A DNA stretch of 64,000 bases from Avidesulfovibrio sp964369685 (lineage in GTDB: Bacteria; Desulfobacterota; Desulfovibrionia; Desulfovibrionales; Desulfovibrionaceae). The first letter of the stretch is position 1. The number at the start of each line of letters is the position of its first letter. Location of the stretch: positions 62,001 through 126,000 of the forward strand of contig CAYJFB010000004.1 of the NCBI GenBank assembly GCA_964369685.1, read 5' to 3'. Of the stretch, positions 16,991 to 26,230 are shown in pieces. The notes under the pieces were generated by a model. That model was not told the DNA's origin, made no database searches, and saw only the letters and a list, made by a program, of their open reading frames with translations. The position numbers were made by a program, and so were the translations under genes.

Positions 16991-18406
16991 TTACAGGTGA
17001 GCCTTGCGCCGTGAAGAGGATGGAATATCCATCGCCGTCCGGTATTTGGCCACTGTGCGCCGCGCAATATTGACTTTAAGCTGTTCTTTGAGGATTTCAC
17101 CGATCCGTTCATCAGAAAGTGGTGCTTTGGCATCTTCCTCAGTGATGCATTTTTTTATAAGCGCTTTTACACTTTCAGAACCGACCTGTGTACCGTCATC
17201 CAGAGCCAATGCACTGTTAAAGAAATACTTCAGCTCAAAAATGCCAAATGCGGTGGCCACATATTTATTGGTAGTGATACGACTGACAGTTGATTCATGC
17301 ATGCCTATATCATCGGCAATATCTTTAAGAATCAAAGGTTTCAGGCGTACAGCACCTTCTTCAAAAAAACCTCGTTGTTGTTTTACGATGCTTTCAACAA
17401 CTTTATACAACGTTCTTTGTCTTTGATGCAAGCTTTTAATCAACCAAGAAGCAGAACGAATTTTCTCATTACAATAACTTTTTTCTGAGTCTGATGTATT
17501 TTCAACAAGAATATCATATTCTTCCGGGATATATAACTGTGGTAACCCGTCTTCATTCAGTAAAATTAAAAAATCATCTTTTGTTTTATAAACAAAAACA
17601 TCCGGACTGACATATGTTGGATTGCTGTTTCCAAACGCTGCACCGGGCATGGGATCCAAGGATTGAATAATGTTAAGATAGTCTTTCAAATCTTCAAGAT
17701 CAATACGAAATTTTCTTAAAAGCGGTTTATAGCGGTGTGCTTCAAGGTCTTCCAAATTATCACGAATCAAACCAACCAAAACAGGGTCGCGATCATACCC
17801 AAGCATTTTTATTTGAATGAGTAAACATTCTTGTGCTGTGCGTGCTGCAACGCCGACAGGATCAAAGCGTTGAATGGTTGTGAGGACGTGCTCGACGGAT
17901 TCTGTTGTGCTGTGAGCCATTTCAGCCATTTCTTCCAATGAGGCTTGGACATACCCCGATGAACCCAAATTGCCGATAATGATTTCACCGATATGTTTAT
18001 CCTCTTCAGATAAAGAAGAGAGACGCAATTGCCACATCAGATGGCTTTCAAGGCTTGGTGTTTCCGCATAACGGGCTTCAAGTGAAGACATTTCTTCAGA
18101 TAATTCATAATCACGCCCTTGCATACTGCGTGGTGTGCTGGCAAATTCACCGAGATAGTCTTCCCAATCGGCAGATTTGGCGGCATCTTTGTCATACCCT
18201 TCGCTTGATGTTTCACGTGTTTCTTGGGTGTCTTCTTGGATATCGTGCGGGCGTTCTTCGAGAAATGGATTTTCCAAAAGTTCTCGCTGTACAGTTTCAA
18301 CAAGTTCGATGCGCGAAAGCTGTAATAAACGAATGGCTTGTTGAAGCTGTGGCGTCATGACGAGTTGTTGAGCCAATTTTAATTGTTGGCGTAATTCCAA
18401 AGCCAT
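16991..18406 (-). CDS. rpoN: RNA polymerase sigma-54 factor
   Basis: 471-residue sigma-54, which recognises -24/-12 promoters and needs AAA+ activators. The start at 18406 follows GGAG and begins MALELRQQLKLAQQLVMTPQ, the Gln/Leu-rich region I that contacts activators. An acidic region II follows (about residues 50-100). The core-binding and HTH regions come next, and the C-terminal RpoN box is ARRTVAKYRTAMDIPSSS. A frame extending to 18520 lacks the conserved N-terminus and is not used. No -24/-12 regulon member could be assigned with confidence in the window. Confidence 0.95.
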   Translation of the reverse strand: MALELRQQLKLAQQLVMTPQLQQAIRLLQLSRIELVETVQRELLENPFLEERPHDIQEDTQETRETSSEGYDKDAAKSADWEDYLGEFASTPRSMQGRDYELSEEMSSLEARYAETPSLESHLMWQLRLSSLSEEDKHIGEIIIGNLGSSGYVQASLEEMAEMAHSTTESVEHVLTTIQRFDPVGVAARTAQECLLIQIKMLGYDRDPVLVGLIRDNLEDLEAHRYKPLLRKFRIDLEDLKDYLNIIQSLDPMPGAAFGNSNPTYVSPDVFVYKTKDDFLILLNEDGLPQLYIPEEYDILVENTSDSEKSYCNEKIRSASWLIKSLHQRQRTLYKVVESIVKQQRGFFEEGAVRLKPLILKDIADDIGMHESTVSRITTNKYVATAFGIFELKYFFNSALALDDGTQVGSESVKALIKKCITEEDAKAPLSDERIGEILKEQLKVNIARRTVAKYRTAMDIPSSSRRKAHL

Positions 18407-18718
18407 AATTCTGTATCTCCAAATAAATTGAAAAGAAAAAAACGTGCAGCAACGCACTTTTATAATGTATATAATTATATCAAATTTCAGATTCTCATTT
18501 AAACGTTGAGAACCGCACAAAAAATGACATTATGCATGTATTGTGCCACAAATCTAAGAATATAGCAACGCTTGCCAATGGCTTACAAGCTTTTCTTTTT
18601 TTCTTAAAAAGAAAGATGTTTACAGGATGCCGAGCAAGAGGTATTATTTGCCGCTGATTCTTTACTCAAGCACATTGTATTTCGATGTATTTTATATTCA
18701 TTTTTTGAAGGGAGAGCT
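18407..18718. other. Divergent promoter region of rpoN and hom
   Basis: About 310 bases between divergent rpoN and hom. I see no convincing coding frame. Promoters for both are expected, but none stands out enough to call. Confidence 0.4.
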
Positions 18719-20023
18719 ATGGAACACCATAAGAACCGTAAGCAATGCTTAACACTTGGTCTGGCCGGATTTGGAACGGTAGGCAGTGGTTTTGTACAAA
18801 TTCTTGCTGAAAATCGCTCGGAGTTGCTGGCTCGTTCAGGGTGTGAATTTGTTTTGAAAACCGTGGCCGTTCGCGATCTTGCGCGTCCGCGTGCTGTTGA
18901 TTTACCGAAAGACACCGTTCTGACAACCGATTATATGTCAATTGCCGAGGATCCGTCTATTGATATCGTTATTGAGTTGATGGGGGGCATTGAAAAGCCG
19001 TTGGCTTTTATTCGTCGCGCTCTTGAAAACGGTAAACATGTTGTCACAGCCAACAAAGCATTGTTAGCCGAAGTCGGTACCGAATTATTTGCTCTTGCTG
19101 AACAAAAAGGGCTTCTTTTGTTGTATGAAGCCAGCGTTGCCGGAGGGATTCCCGTCATTCAGACTATGAAAGAAAGTTTGGCAGGCAACCGAATCAGCGA
19201 TATTGACGGTATTTTAAATGGTACCAGCAATTATATCCTTTCCGAAATGACCAGTAACGGTAAAGATTTTACCACCGCATTGGCCGACGCCCAAGCCAAA
19301 GGCTTTGCCGAAGCCGATCCTACGCTTGATATTGACGGCTTTGATACGGCACATAAACTTGTTTTGTTGATTCGTTTGGGGTGGGGAGTCGATTATCCCT
19401 TTAACAAGATGTCCATCCAAGGGATCCGCGGACTGGACAGCATGGATATTGAATTTGCACGTGAATTTGGTTATCGAATCAAACTGTTGGGTGAAGCACA
19501 CATGACCGAGCAGGGCTTGGATGCAGGGGTCTATCCGACACTTGTCAAATATACATATCTGTTGGCTCGTGTAGGGGGACCTTTTAATGCTGTTCGCATT
19601 GCGGGCAATGCTATCGGTTCACTTTTTTTGCACGGCCAAGGTGCGGGCGATTTACCCACAGGCAGCGCTGTGATGAGTGATGTATTGGCTGTTGCGCGCG
19701 GAACAATGCCGTATAACTCAGGCTTTGTGAAACAAGTGTTGCCGAAGGCAAAGATTTTGTCACCGGAAGAAGCAGAAAGTGCTTACTATGTCCGCTTTAC
19801 TGTCAAGGATCGTCCCGGTGTGATCCGTGACATTACAAGTGCTCTGGCAGAACAGCACGTCAGCATTGCACAAGCCATCCAAAAACCTTCACAAGAAGAA
19901 AGTGTTCCTTTGGTTTTTATGTTGCATAAAGCCACTTCCAAAGCATTGAAAACTGCGCTGAAAACAATTGAAAATATGGATTTCATGTGTCGTCCTGCCA
20001 CAGTTTTTCGTGTCATTGAATAA
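18719..20023 (+). CDS. hom: Homoserine dehydrogenase
   Basis: Reduces aspartate semialdehyde to homoserine on the way to threonine and methionine. 434 residues: an N-terminal NAD(P) domain with GLAGFGTVGSGFV (about residues 14-26), then KHVVTANKALLAEVGTEL. The catalytic domain has LNGTSNYILSEM and FAEADPTLDIDGFDTAHKL with the conserved Asp and Lys. A C-terminal ACT domain (YVRFTVKDRPGVIRDITSAL) should give threonine feedback control. This is the monofunctional three-domain form of Gram-positive and delta-type bacteria, not the aspartokinase fusion. It stands alone with a strong terminator. Confidence 0.96.
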   Translation: MEHHKNRKQCLTLGLAGFGTVGSGFVQILAENRSELLARSGCEFVLKTVAVRDLARPRAVDLPKDTVLTTDYMSIAEDPSIDIVIELMGGIEKPLAFIRRALENGKHVVTANKALLAEVGTELFALAEQKGLLLLYEASVAGGIPVIQTMKESLAGNRISDIDGILNGTSNYILSEMTSNGKDFTTALADAQAKGFAEADPTLDIDGFDTAHKLVLLIRLGWGVDYPFNKMSIQGIRGLDSMDIEFAREFGYRIKLLGEAHMTEQGLDAGVYPTLVKYTYLLARVGGPFNAVRIAGNAIGSLFLHGQGAGDLPTGSAVMSDVLAVARGTMPYNSGFVKQVLPKAKILSPEEAESAYYVRFTVKDRPGVIRDITSALAEQHVSIAQAIQKPSQEESVPLVFMLHKATSKALKTALKTIENMDFMCRPATVFRVIE

Positions 20024-20060
20024 TTTAATTTGCAGAGCCGCTTGAGCTGTGTGATGTATA

Positions 20061-20113
20061 AAGAAATGGACGACGACGCATTGTTACGCACTGCCCGTCG
20101 TCCATTTCTTTTA
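20061..20113 (+). terminator. Terminator of hom
   Basis: Perfect 15-bp stem (20061-20075 with 20096-20110) followed by TTA; the A/T ends could make it work in both directions. Confidence 0.82.
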
Positions 20114-20259
20114 TAAACCGCGGTGGCAGAAGGTTTTGGAGGGAAAGCAAAGGCTGTGCCTTGCTTCAAAGAGCTATATTATTGGGGGTAGAAAAATTGT
20201 GCCTCGTTTCGTAGTTTATTTCTCCTCATAAAAAAGCATTCTATCTTTAAGGATTTTGT

Positions 20260-21597
20260 ATGTCTGCATATCGTTCAAAATATGTGAGTGCTGAGCAAGC
20301 CGTCGCTTGTGTGAAGCCGGGAGATTGGGTTGATTACAGTTTTTGTCTTGGGCATCCGCGCGTTTTGGATCGTGCGTTGGCAGCACGTAAAGAAACGTTA
20401 ACAAATATTTCTGTTCGTGGCGGCATTATTCTTGAGCCTTTGGCGATTATTGAACAGGATCCACAAGCAGAACATTTTTTATGGCACAGTTGGCATATGG
20501 GCGGTTATGAACGACGTTTGAGCGATACACAGCGTTGTTGTTATATGCCGCTCATTTACAGCCTTATGCCTTCGTTATATCGTAAGCATTTACATGTCGA
20601 TGTTGCTTTTTTGCGTGTTTCGCCGATGGATGCTCACGGATATTTTAATGTTTCGTTGACCAATTCGGCAACCAAAGCCATCATTGAAAAAGCGCGTGTT
20701 GTTGTTCTTGAAACGTCTGACTCGTTGCCGCGTATAGCGGGTAAACAAGCACTCATTCACATTTCTGAAGTCGATTATGTTGTGGAAGGCGACAACGCAC
20801 CGCTCCCGACCTTACCTATGGCAGCGCCTTCTGAAAACGATCGCAATATTGCCGCACACCTCATTAAAGAATTGCGCGATGGCGATGTGATTCAACTTGG
20901 TATCGGTGCTTTACCCAACGCCATCGGTGAACAAATTGTTCATTCAGAATTGAAACATTTGGGCATTCATACCGAAATGTTGGTTGATTCGTATTTGAAT
21001 ATGTTTGAAGCGGGACGCATCACCAACTTATCAAAAAAACAGCACCGCGGCCAAAGCGTGTTTACCTTTGCGGCAGGCAGTGAACGTCTTTATGATTGGA
21101 TGAAAGACAACGGAGGTCTTTTTTCAGCACCTGTCGATCATGTCAATACAGCGGCCATCATGGCAAAAATTGATGCCATGGTCAGTATCAACACCTGCTT
21201 AGAAATCGATTTTTTTGGACAAATCAGTGCTGAGTCTGCGGGATGTCGTCAAATTAGCGGTTCCGGCGGTCAAATTGATTTTGCAAGCGGAACGGCACAT
21301 TCACCGCACGGACGCAGCTATATATGCCTGCAATCGACCTACTATGACAAAAAAACAGAAACTCTTCATTCACGAATTGTACCGACATTGGCATCAGGCA
21401 GTGTTGTCACAACACAACGCGCCTTTGTTGCCGATGTCGTGACAGAATGGGGCATGGCACACTTGGCAGGGCAGTCCATATGGGCACGAACAGAACGTTT
21501 GATTAATATTGCACACCCCGATTTTCGAGACAGCTTGATCCGTGAAGCAGAAAAGCACGGCATTTGGAAATCATCTAATAAAGTTGGTACCAATTAA
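20260..21597 (+). CDS. Acetyl-CoA hydrolase/transferase-family CoA transferase
   Basis: 445-residue class I CoA transferase of the 4-hydroxybutyrate/butyrate:acetate type (AbfT/Cat family). Such enzymes move CoA between acetate and short-chain acyl groups. The probable catalytic Glu is in NTCLEIDFFGQISAESAG (about residues 310-327). GSGGQIDFASG near residue 340 is the conserved acyl-CoA site region, and GIGALPNAIGEQI is the central glycine-rich motif. The start follows AAGGA. It has no clear operon partner, so the substrate is open: acetate with butyrate, propionate or succinate are possible. Confidence 0.88.
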   Translation: MSAYRSKYVSAEQAVACVKPGDWVDYSFCLGHPRVLDRALAARKETLTNISVRGGIILEPLAIIEQDPQAEHFLWHSWHMGGYERRLSDTQRCCYMPLIYSLMPSLYRKHLHVDVAFLRVSPMDAHGYFNVSLTNSATKAIIEKARVVVLETSDSLPRIAGKQALIHISEVDYVVEGDNAPLPTLPMAAPSENDRNIAAHLIKELRDGDVIQLGIGALPNAIGEQIVHSELKHLGIHTEMLVDSYLNMFEAGRITNLSKKQHRGQSVFTFAAGSERLYDWMKDNGGLFSAPVDHVNTAAIMAKIDAMVSINTCLEIDFFGQISAESAGCRQISGSGGQIDFASGTAHSPHGRSYICLQSTYYDKKTETLHSRIVPTLASGSVVTTQRAFVADVVTEWGMAHLAGQSIWARTERLINIAHPDFRDSLIREAEKHGIWKSSNKVGTN

Positions 21598-21718
21598 AAG
21601 TCATACTGTTTATATGTTGGAGTATCATTATTGATGATGCTGTACCATGTTGTTTTTTATGTTTAAAGATGTTTTAAAAACTCACAATGATGCTCCACAT
21701 CATAGAAGGAAAAACCGT

Positions 21719-22951
21719 ATGACACTCCTTGAACCGTTTCTACGTCTGATAGTTGCTGTTGCTCTTGCAATAGTTTTAGGTAAATGTGTTGCAAAGTTTA
21801 AAATGCCTGCCATTTTGGGTTGGCTTTTGGCAGGCATGATGTTTGGCCCGCATATTTTTAATATTTTAAACCAAGATCTTTTAGACGCAACGTGGTATCA
21901 TATACTGACAAAATCGCTGGAATGTGTTATGGGGCTTTTATTTGCCAAAGAATTGGTATTTAAAAAATTAAAAAAATATGGGACACAAATTTTTACGATA
22001 ACACTCTTTGAATCGTTGGGAACATTTTTTATTGTCAGTGCAACGTTTGCGATCATTTGTTATTTTATGCAGATACCGTTTTATGTTGCATTTGTTTTTG
22101 GAGGCATAGCCCTTGCCACAGCACCTGCACCGACACTTGCCATCATCAATGAATTAAAAACAAAAGGTTCTGTTACCAGTGTCCTGATTCCGATAACGAT
22201 GCTTGATGATGTTGTTGCGATTGCAGTTTTTTTTTCCATCAATTCGTATATTATTTCATTGGGGGCAGGAACTTCAGATCCGTTTCTTTTAATTTTTTCT
22301 CTTTCTGTCATTCTTCCTCTGCTGCTTGGTACGGTGATTGGTTTTCTTGCTTCATTTCTTTATACAAAAGACAGTGGACACCAAAAGACACTGCTTTCCA
22401 CTTTGGGATTATTGATTGTTACCGCGGCCATTTCATTTTATGTAAACAATGTTCTTTTATCTAAACCTCTTTTAAATTTTATTTTAGTTGGCATTGCTGT
22501 GTTCACAACCATTGCCAATCGTGTTTCTGAAGAAAAAATGGAACAAATTGCAAAATCTGTCGGCCCACTTGTTGGGATTGCGCTTATGGTCATGATTATG
22601 AATTTGGGCGCGCCGTTGGATTACAGCTTGATCATGGGGGCGAGTTTTTTTACTGCTGTATACATTCTTTCAAGAACGTTCGGAAAATACTTCAGTACCT
22701 ATCTTGGTGCAACAATCTCGCATGCAGAACCAACAATGAAAAAATATTTGGGCTTTACACTGCTAACACACTCAGGCGTTTCACTCTTTTTTACAGGGAT
22801 CATCGTCACATCACTCAATACTTTTGACACAGAGTCTGCACTGATTGTAAAAGGAACAATTGCAGCCGCTGCCGTAATTAATGAAATATTCGCTGTCATT
22901 ATCGCCAAAAAAGGTTTTGAATGGGCAGGTGAAATTCCAAAGAAACAATAA
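21719..22951 (+). CDS. Cation:proton antiporter (CPA2-like)
   Basis: 410-residue membrane antiporter with about 12 hydrophobic helices, Kef/NapA-like. The ATG at 21719 follows AGAAGGA (21704-21710); a 24-residue upstream extension is hydrophilic and lacks a ribosome site. Visible family features are FKMPAILGWLLAGMMFGPHI near the N-terminus and the central TMLDDVVAIAVFF, whose tandem Asp residues match the ion-binding pair. No TrkA-N nucleotide domain is attached. It probably exchanges Na+ or K+ for H+. Confidence 0.88.
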   Translation: MTLLEPFLRLIVAVALAIVLGKCVAKFKMPAILGWLLAGMMFGPHIFNILNQDLLDATWYHILTKSLECVMGLLFAKELVFKKLKKYGTQIFTITLFESLGTFFIVSATFAIICYFMQIPFYVAFVFGGIALATAPAPTLAIINELKTKGSVTSVLIPITMLDDVVAIAVFFSINSYIISLGAGTSDPFLLIFSLSVILPLLLGTVIGFLASFLYTKDSGHQKTLLSTLGLLIVTAAISFYVNNVLLSKPLLNFILVGIAVFTTIANRVSEEKMEQIAKSVGPLVGIALMVMIMNLGAPLDYSLIMGASFFTAVYILSRTFGKYFSTYLGATISHAEPTMKKYLGFTLLTHSGVSLFFTGIIVTSLNTFDTESALIVKGTIAAAAVINEIFAVIIAKKGFEWAGEIPKKQ

Positions 22952-23026
22952 GTTTAAACATTTTTAATTGAAAAGAAAATCGATATGATAACCAAATATA
23001 CAATACAATAAAAAGGATCATAAACG

Positions 23027-24007
23027 ATGAATATTGTCATTTTAGATGGTTATACATTAAACCCTGACGGCGACAATCCATGGACAGCCATTGAAGCACT
23101 CGGTAAGGTTACAGTCTATGATCGTACCAAAACCGATGAGCTGTTTTATGAACGCGCGATGAATGCCGATATTTTGTTAACCAATAAAACCCCGTTGCGT
23201 GCTGACCGTTTGGCAAAACTGCCGAAGTTGCGTTGTATCGGCGTGTTGGCAACGGGGTATGATGTCGTTGATGTGGTTGAAGCAGGCAAACGCGGTATTC
23301 CTGTGATGAATGTGCCTGCGTATGGTGTTGAGGCGGTTGTTGAACACCTTTTTGCGTTATTGCTTGAGTTGTGTCGGCGTACAAGTTTGCATGATGCGTC
23401 TGTGCGTGTCGGTGAATGGACATCAAATATTGAATGGTGTTACTGGAAAACGCCGCAATTGGATTTGTATGGTAAAACCATGGGCATTTACGGCTTTGGT
23501 AATATTGGCAAGCATGTCGGAAAAATCGCCCACGCTTTTGGTATGGAGGTGCTTGTTTGCACAAGAAGTACGCCAAAATCTGATTCTTTTGGCTATCCAT
23601 GTACTTTTGTCAACGAAGAAGAATTGTTCCGACGTTCACAGATCCTTTCTTTACATTGTCCGTTGACGGAGCAAACACGCGGCTTAGTGAATGCCGAACG
23701 CATTGCAACCATGCCTGACGGAGCCATTTTACTGAACTTGGCTCGTGGGCCTGTTATTGATGAACAGGCTGTGGCAGACGCGTTACACGCCGGAAAATTG
23801 GGGGGCTTTGCTGCCGATGTGGCCTCTGTCGAGCCTATTCAAGCCGACAACCCGTTGTTGACGAGTCCACATTCATTGCTTACACCGCACCTTGCATGGG
23901 GATCGCAACGCGCACGGCGTAATATTACCGCAATCATGGCCGATAAGTTGCAAAGTTGGATAAACGGTACACCAAAAGGGCTTGTTAATGCTGAATGGTT
24001 GGCATAA
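23027..24007 (+). CDS. D-2-hydroxyacid dehydrogenase (glycerate dehydrogenase-like)
   Basis: 326-residue NAD(P)-dependent D-2-hydroxyacid dehydrogenase, closest in pattern to glycerate/hydroxypyruvate dehydrogenases. The Rossmann motif is GIYGFGNIGKHVGKIAHAFG (about residues 150-169). The catalytic Arg is in LNLARGPVIDE, the Glu in ASVEP and the His in LLTPHLAWGS. VLATGYDVVDV and NVPAYGVEAVVEH are further family signatures. The likely reaction is hydroxypyruvate or glyoxylate reduction, but other 2-oxoacids cannot be excluded. AAAAGGA precedes the start. Confidence 0.9.
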   Translation: MNIVILDGYTLNPDGDNPWTAIEALGKVTVYDRTKTDELFYERAMNADILLTNKTPLRADRLAKLPKLRCIGVLATGYDVVDVVEAGKRGIPVMNVPAYGVEAVVEHLFALLLELCRRTSLHDASVRVGEWTSNIEWCYWKTPQLDLYGKTMGIYGFGNIGKHVGKIAHAFGMEVLVCTRSTPKSDSFGYPCTFVNEEELFRRSQILSLHCPLTEQTRGLVNAERIATMPDGAILLNLARGPVIDEQAVADALHAGKLGGFAADVASVEPIQADNPLLTSPHSLLTPHLAWGSQRARRNITAIMADKLQSWINGTPKGLVNAEWLA

Positions 24008-24086
24008 TTATACAACGTTTCAAGACATGTTCTCCTGAATAAAAACTATTCAAATTGTATTTGAAAAGAAAAAAGGACTATTTTTT

Positions 24087-24662
24087 ATGCGTATTCTTTC
24101 CGGATCGTTCGGTGGTCGAACTGTCCGTACGGTTGAAGGTCCCGGTTATCGCCCTGCCACGGCAAAAGTGCGCGGCGCCATTTTTTCAATGCTTGAGGCG
24201 CGCGGTGTGGTGTGGGCAGGTGTGCGTGTGTTGGATTTGTTTGCAGGTAGCGGTAGTTTGGGCTTTGAGGCCTTGAGTCGCGGTGCGCTTGAAGCTTCTT
24301 TTGTGGAAAAAGCCCCCAACGCCGTGGCTTGTATGCGTAAAACCATGGATGATTTACACTTACAACCTCCACAATGCCAAATTTTTCAACAAGATGTCGC
24401 CACATTTATTCGTCAACGCCCTTGGCAACCTTTTGATGTCATTTTTATTGATCCTCCGTATGGCCTGGGTCGTCTTGATGTTACGCTGAAAGCTGTCGTA
24501 AAAGGCGGTTGGTTGGCTGCAGAAGGCTTTCTCCTGGCCGAAGCAGAAAAACACCTTAAGCCTGAGCTCACACAAATAGACCTCCCCGGCCTAGAGCTTG
24601 AAGTCGATCGAACCTATGGACAAACGAGAATAGGCATATGGCAACATCACCCACTCGTATAG
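24087..24662 (+). CDS. rsmD: 16S rRNA (guanine966-N2)-methyltransferase RsmD
   Basis: 191-residue SAM-dependent methyltransferase acting on G966 of 16S rRNA in the 30S subunit. MRILSGSFGGRTVRT at the N-terminus, the SAM motif VLDLFAGSGSLGFEALSRGA and the catalytic DPPYG are all present. The last 25 bases overlap coaD, a pairing common in bacteria. Confidence 0.94.
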   Translation: MRILSGSFGGRTVRTVEGPGYRPATAKVRGAIFSMLEARGVVWAGVRVLDLFAGSGSLGFEALSRGALEASFVEKAPNAVACMRKTMDDLHLQPPQCQIFQQDVATFIRQRPWQPFDVIFIDPPYGLGRLDVTLKAVVKGGWLAAEGFLLAEAEKHLKPELTQIDLPGLELEVDRTYGQTRIGIWQHHPLV

Positions 24663-25210
24663 CCGTCTACCCGGGAACTTTTGACCCGTTGACGAATGGA
24701 CACGCCAGCTTGGTGCGGCGTGGTTTGCAGCTTTTTGATTATGTCATCATTGCAGTTGCCGCAGACACGCCAAAAACACCGCTTTTTTCTTTGGAAGAAC
24801 GCGTAACCATTGCTAAAGAAGCTTTTGCAGACACCGACGCTGTGATCGTTGAGCCGTTTTCCGGATTGCTGGTTGACTATGCGGCAAAACACGGCGCGAC
24901 AACCATTTTGCGTGGCTTGCGTGCGGTTTCAGACTATGAGTATGAATTTCAGTTGTCATTGATGAATCGAAAATTGCAGCCAAACATTGAAACGGTCTTT
25001 TTAATTTCTGACTATCGTTGGTTGTATATCAGTTCAACAATCATAAAAACTGTCGCATCACTCAGAGGCAGTGTACACGGTCTGGTTCCTCCCGTAGTGG
25101 AAAAACATTTGATTCAACGCTTTGGGCCAAGCAACGATCGCATTCCTCCGGAAGCCCCCGAAGTTTATTTGCATTGGCACAAACAAAACAAGGCTTCCTC
25201 CGACTCATGA
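24638..25210 (+). CDS. coaD: Phosphopantetheine adenylyltransferase
   Basis: Adds AMP to 4'-phosphopantetheine in coenzyme A synthesis. 190 residues, slightly longer than the usual 160-165 because of a C-terminal tail. The nucleotidyltransferase motif YPGTFDPLTNGHASLVRRG includes the TxGH-type site (TNGH), and the second motif is ISSTIIK. LRAVSDYEYEFQLSLMNR is the typical hexamer-interface helix. It overlaps rsmD upstream and miaA downstream (ATGA). Confidence 0.95.
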   Translation: MATSPTRIAVYPGTFDPLTNGHASLVRRGLQLFDYVIIAVAADTPKTPLFSLEERVTIAKEAFADTDAVIVEPFSGLLVDYAAKHGATTILRGLRAVSDYEYEFQLSLMNRKLQPNIETVFLISDYRWLYISSTIIKTVASLRGSVHGLVPPVVEKHLIQRFGPSNDRIPPEAPEVYLHWHKQNKASSDS

Positions 25211-26130
25211 AACAACGACTGATTTGCCTTGTCGGCGCAACCGGGACAGGAAAAACGGCTTTGGCGTTGGCTCTCGCTCAAAAAAACCAAGGCGACATCA
25301 TCAACGCTGATTCACGGCAGGTGTACAGCGATTTTCCGATCATTACAGCACAGCCGACAAAAGAAGAACAACAGCACATTCCACATCGATTGTATGGATA
25401 CCTTGCAACAACAGAAGTGTGTTCGGCCGGAACGTGGTCTGAAGCGGCTCACGCATTGATCCTCAACGAGAACCAAAAGCATACGATGCCTATCCTTGTC
25501 GGAGGAACGGGGCTCTATTTGCGTGCCCTCTTGGACGGCATTGTGACTATTCCACATCCTTCACAAGAACTCGCAGAAAAATTAGATAACGAATTCACCG
25601 TACAAGGCGGCGCACATTTGCATCAACGTCTTCAAGCCGTTGATCCCGAATATGCCGCAAAAATTCATCAAAATGACCGCCAACGACTGATCAGAGCTTT
25701 GGCTGTTCAAATAAGCACAGGCAAACCGTTTACTTGGTGGCATCAACAAACGCCGCCACCGCCGCCATTTGATGTTTTACGATTGGGTCTTGATTTGTCA
25801 TTGGCAGAACTGTTGCCACGATTGATTGCACGCATTGATAACATGTTGGTGGCTGGTGCTGTTGAAGAAGTGAGTAAAGCACTGAACAAAACACCCGATC
25901 TCTCTGCTCCCGGTTGGTCAGGAATCGGATGTTTGGAATTGGCACATTATGTTCTCGGCAAATATTCCTTGGACGAAGCCAGAGCCATCTGGATAAAAAA
26001 TACACGTGCCTATGCTAAACGACAACGGACATGGTTTCGTGCCGATTCCAGAATTTGTTGGTTTAGACCTGAAGAGCTAGACCAAGCCTTATGTTTTGTA
26101 CAAAAACACGTTTTAGACACAGTCATATAG
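25207..26130 (+). CDS. miaA: tRNA dimethylallyltransferase
   Basis: Isopentenylates A37 of tRNAs reading UNN codons. 307 residues from the ATG that overlaps the coaD stop; a longer frame inside coaD is rejected. Motifs: P-loop VGATGTGKTALALALA, INADSRQVYSDFPI, VGGTGLYLRALLDG and QNDRQRLIRALAV-type HxNDxxR pattern. It ends the rsmD-coaD-miaA unit. The convergent lipB-lipA gene ends 100 bases away. Confidence 0.95.
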   Translation: MKQRLICLVGATGTGKTALALALAQKNQGDIINADSRQVYSDFPIITAQPTKEEQQHIPHRLYGYLATTEVCSAGTWSEAAHALILNENQKHTMPILVGGTGLYLRALLDGIVTIPHPSQELAEKLDNEFTVQGGAHLHQRLQAVDPEYAAKIHQNDRQRLIRALAVQISTGKPFTWWHQQTPPPPPFDVLRLGLDLSLAELLPRLIARIDNMLVAGAVEEVSKALNKTPDLSAPGWSGIGCLELAHYVLGKYSLDEARAIWIKNTRAYAKRQRTWFRADSRICWFRPEELDQALCFVQKHVLDTVI

Positions 26131-26230
26131 CCAAACGGAAAGAACCCAAAGAGGCAGACAACCGTCGCATATAGGCGGTTAAATATACCGATACGTTGAT
26201 AGTCTATGGGTGATGGTTTGTAAATAATCT

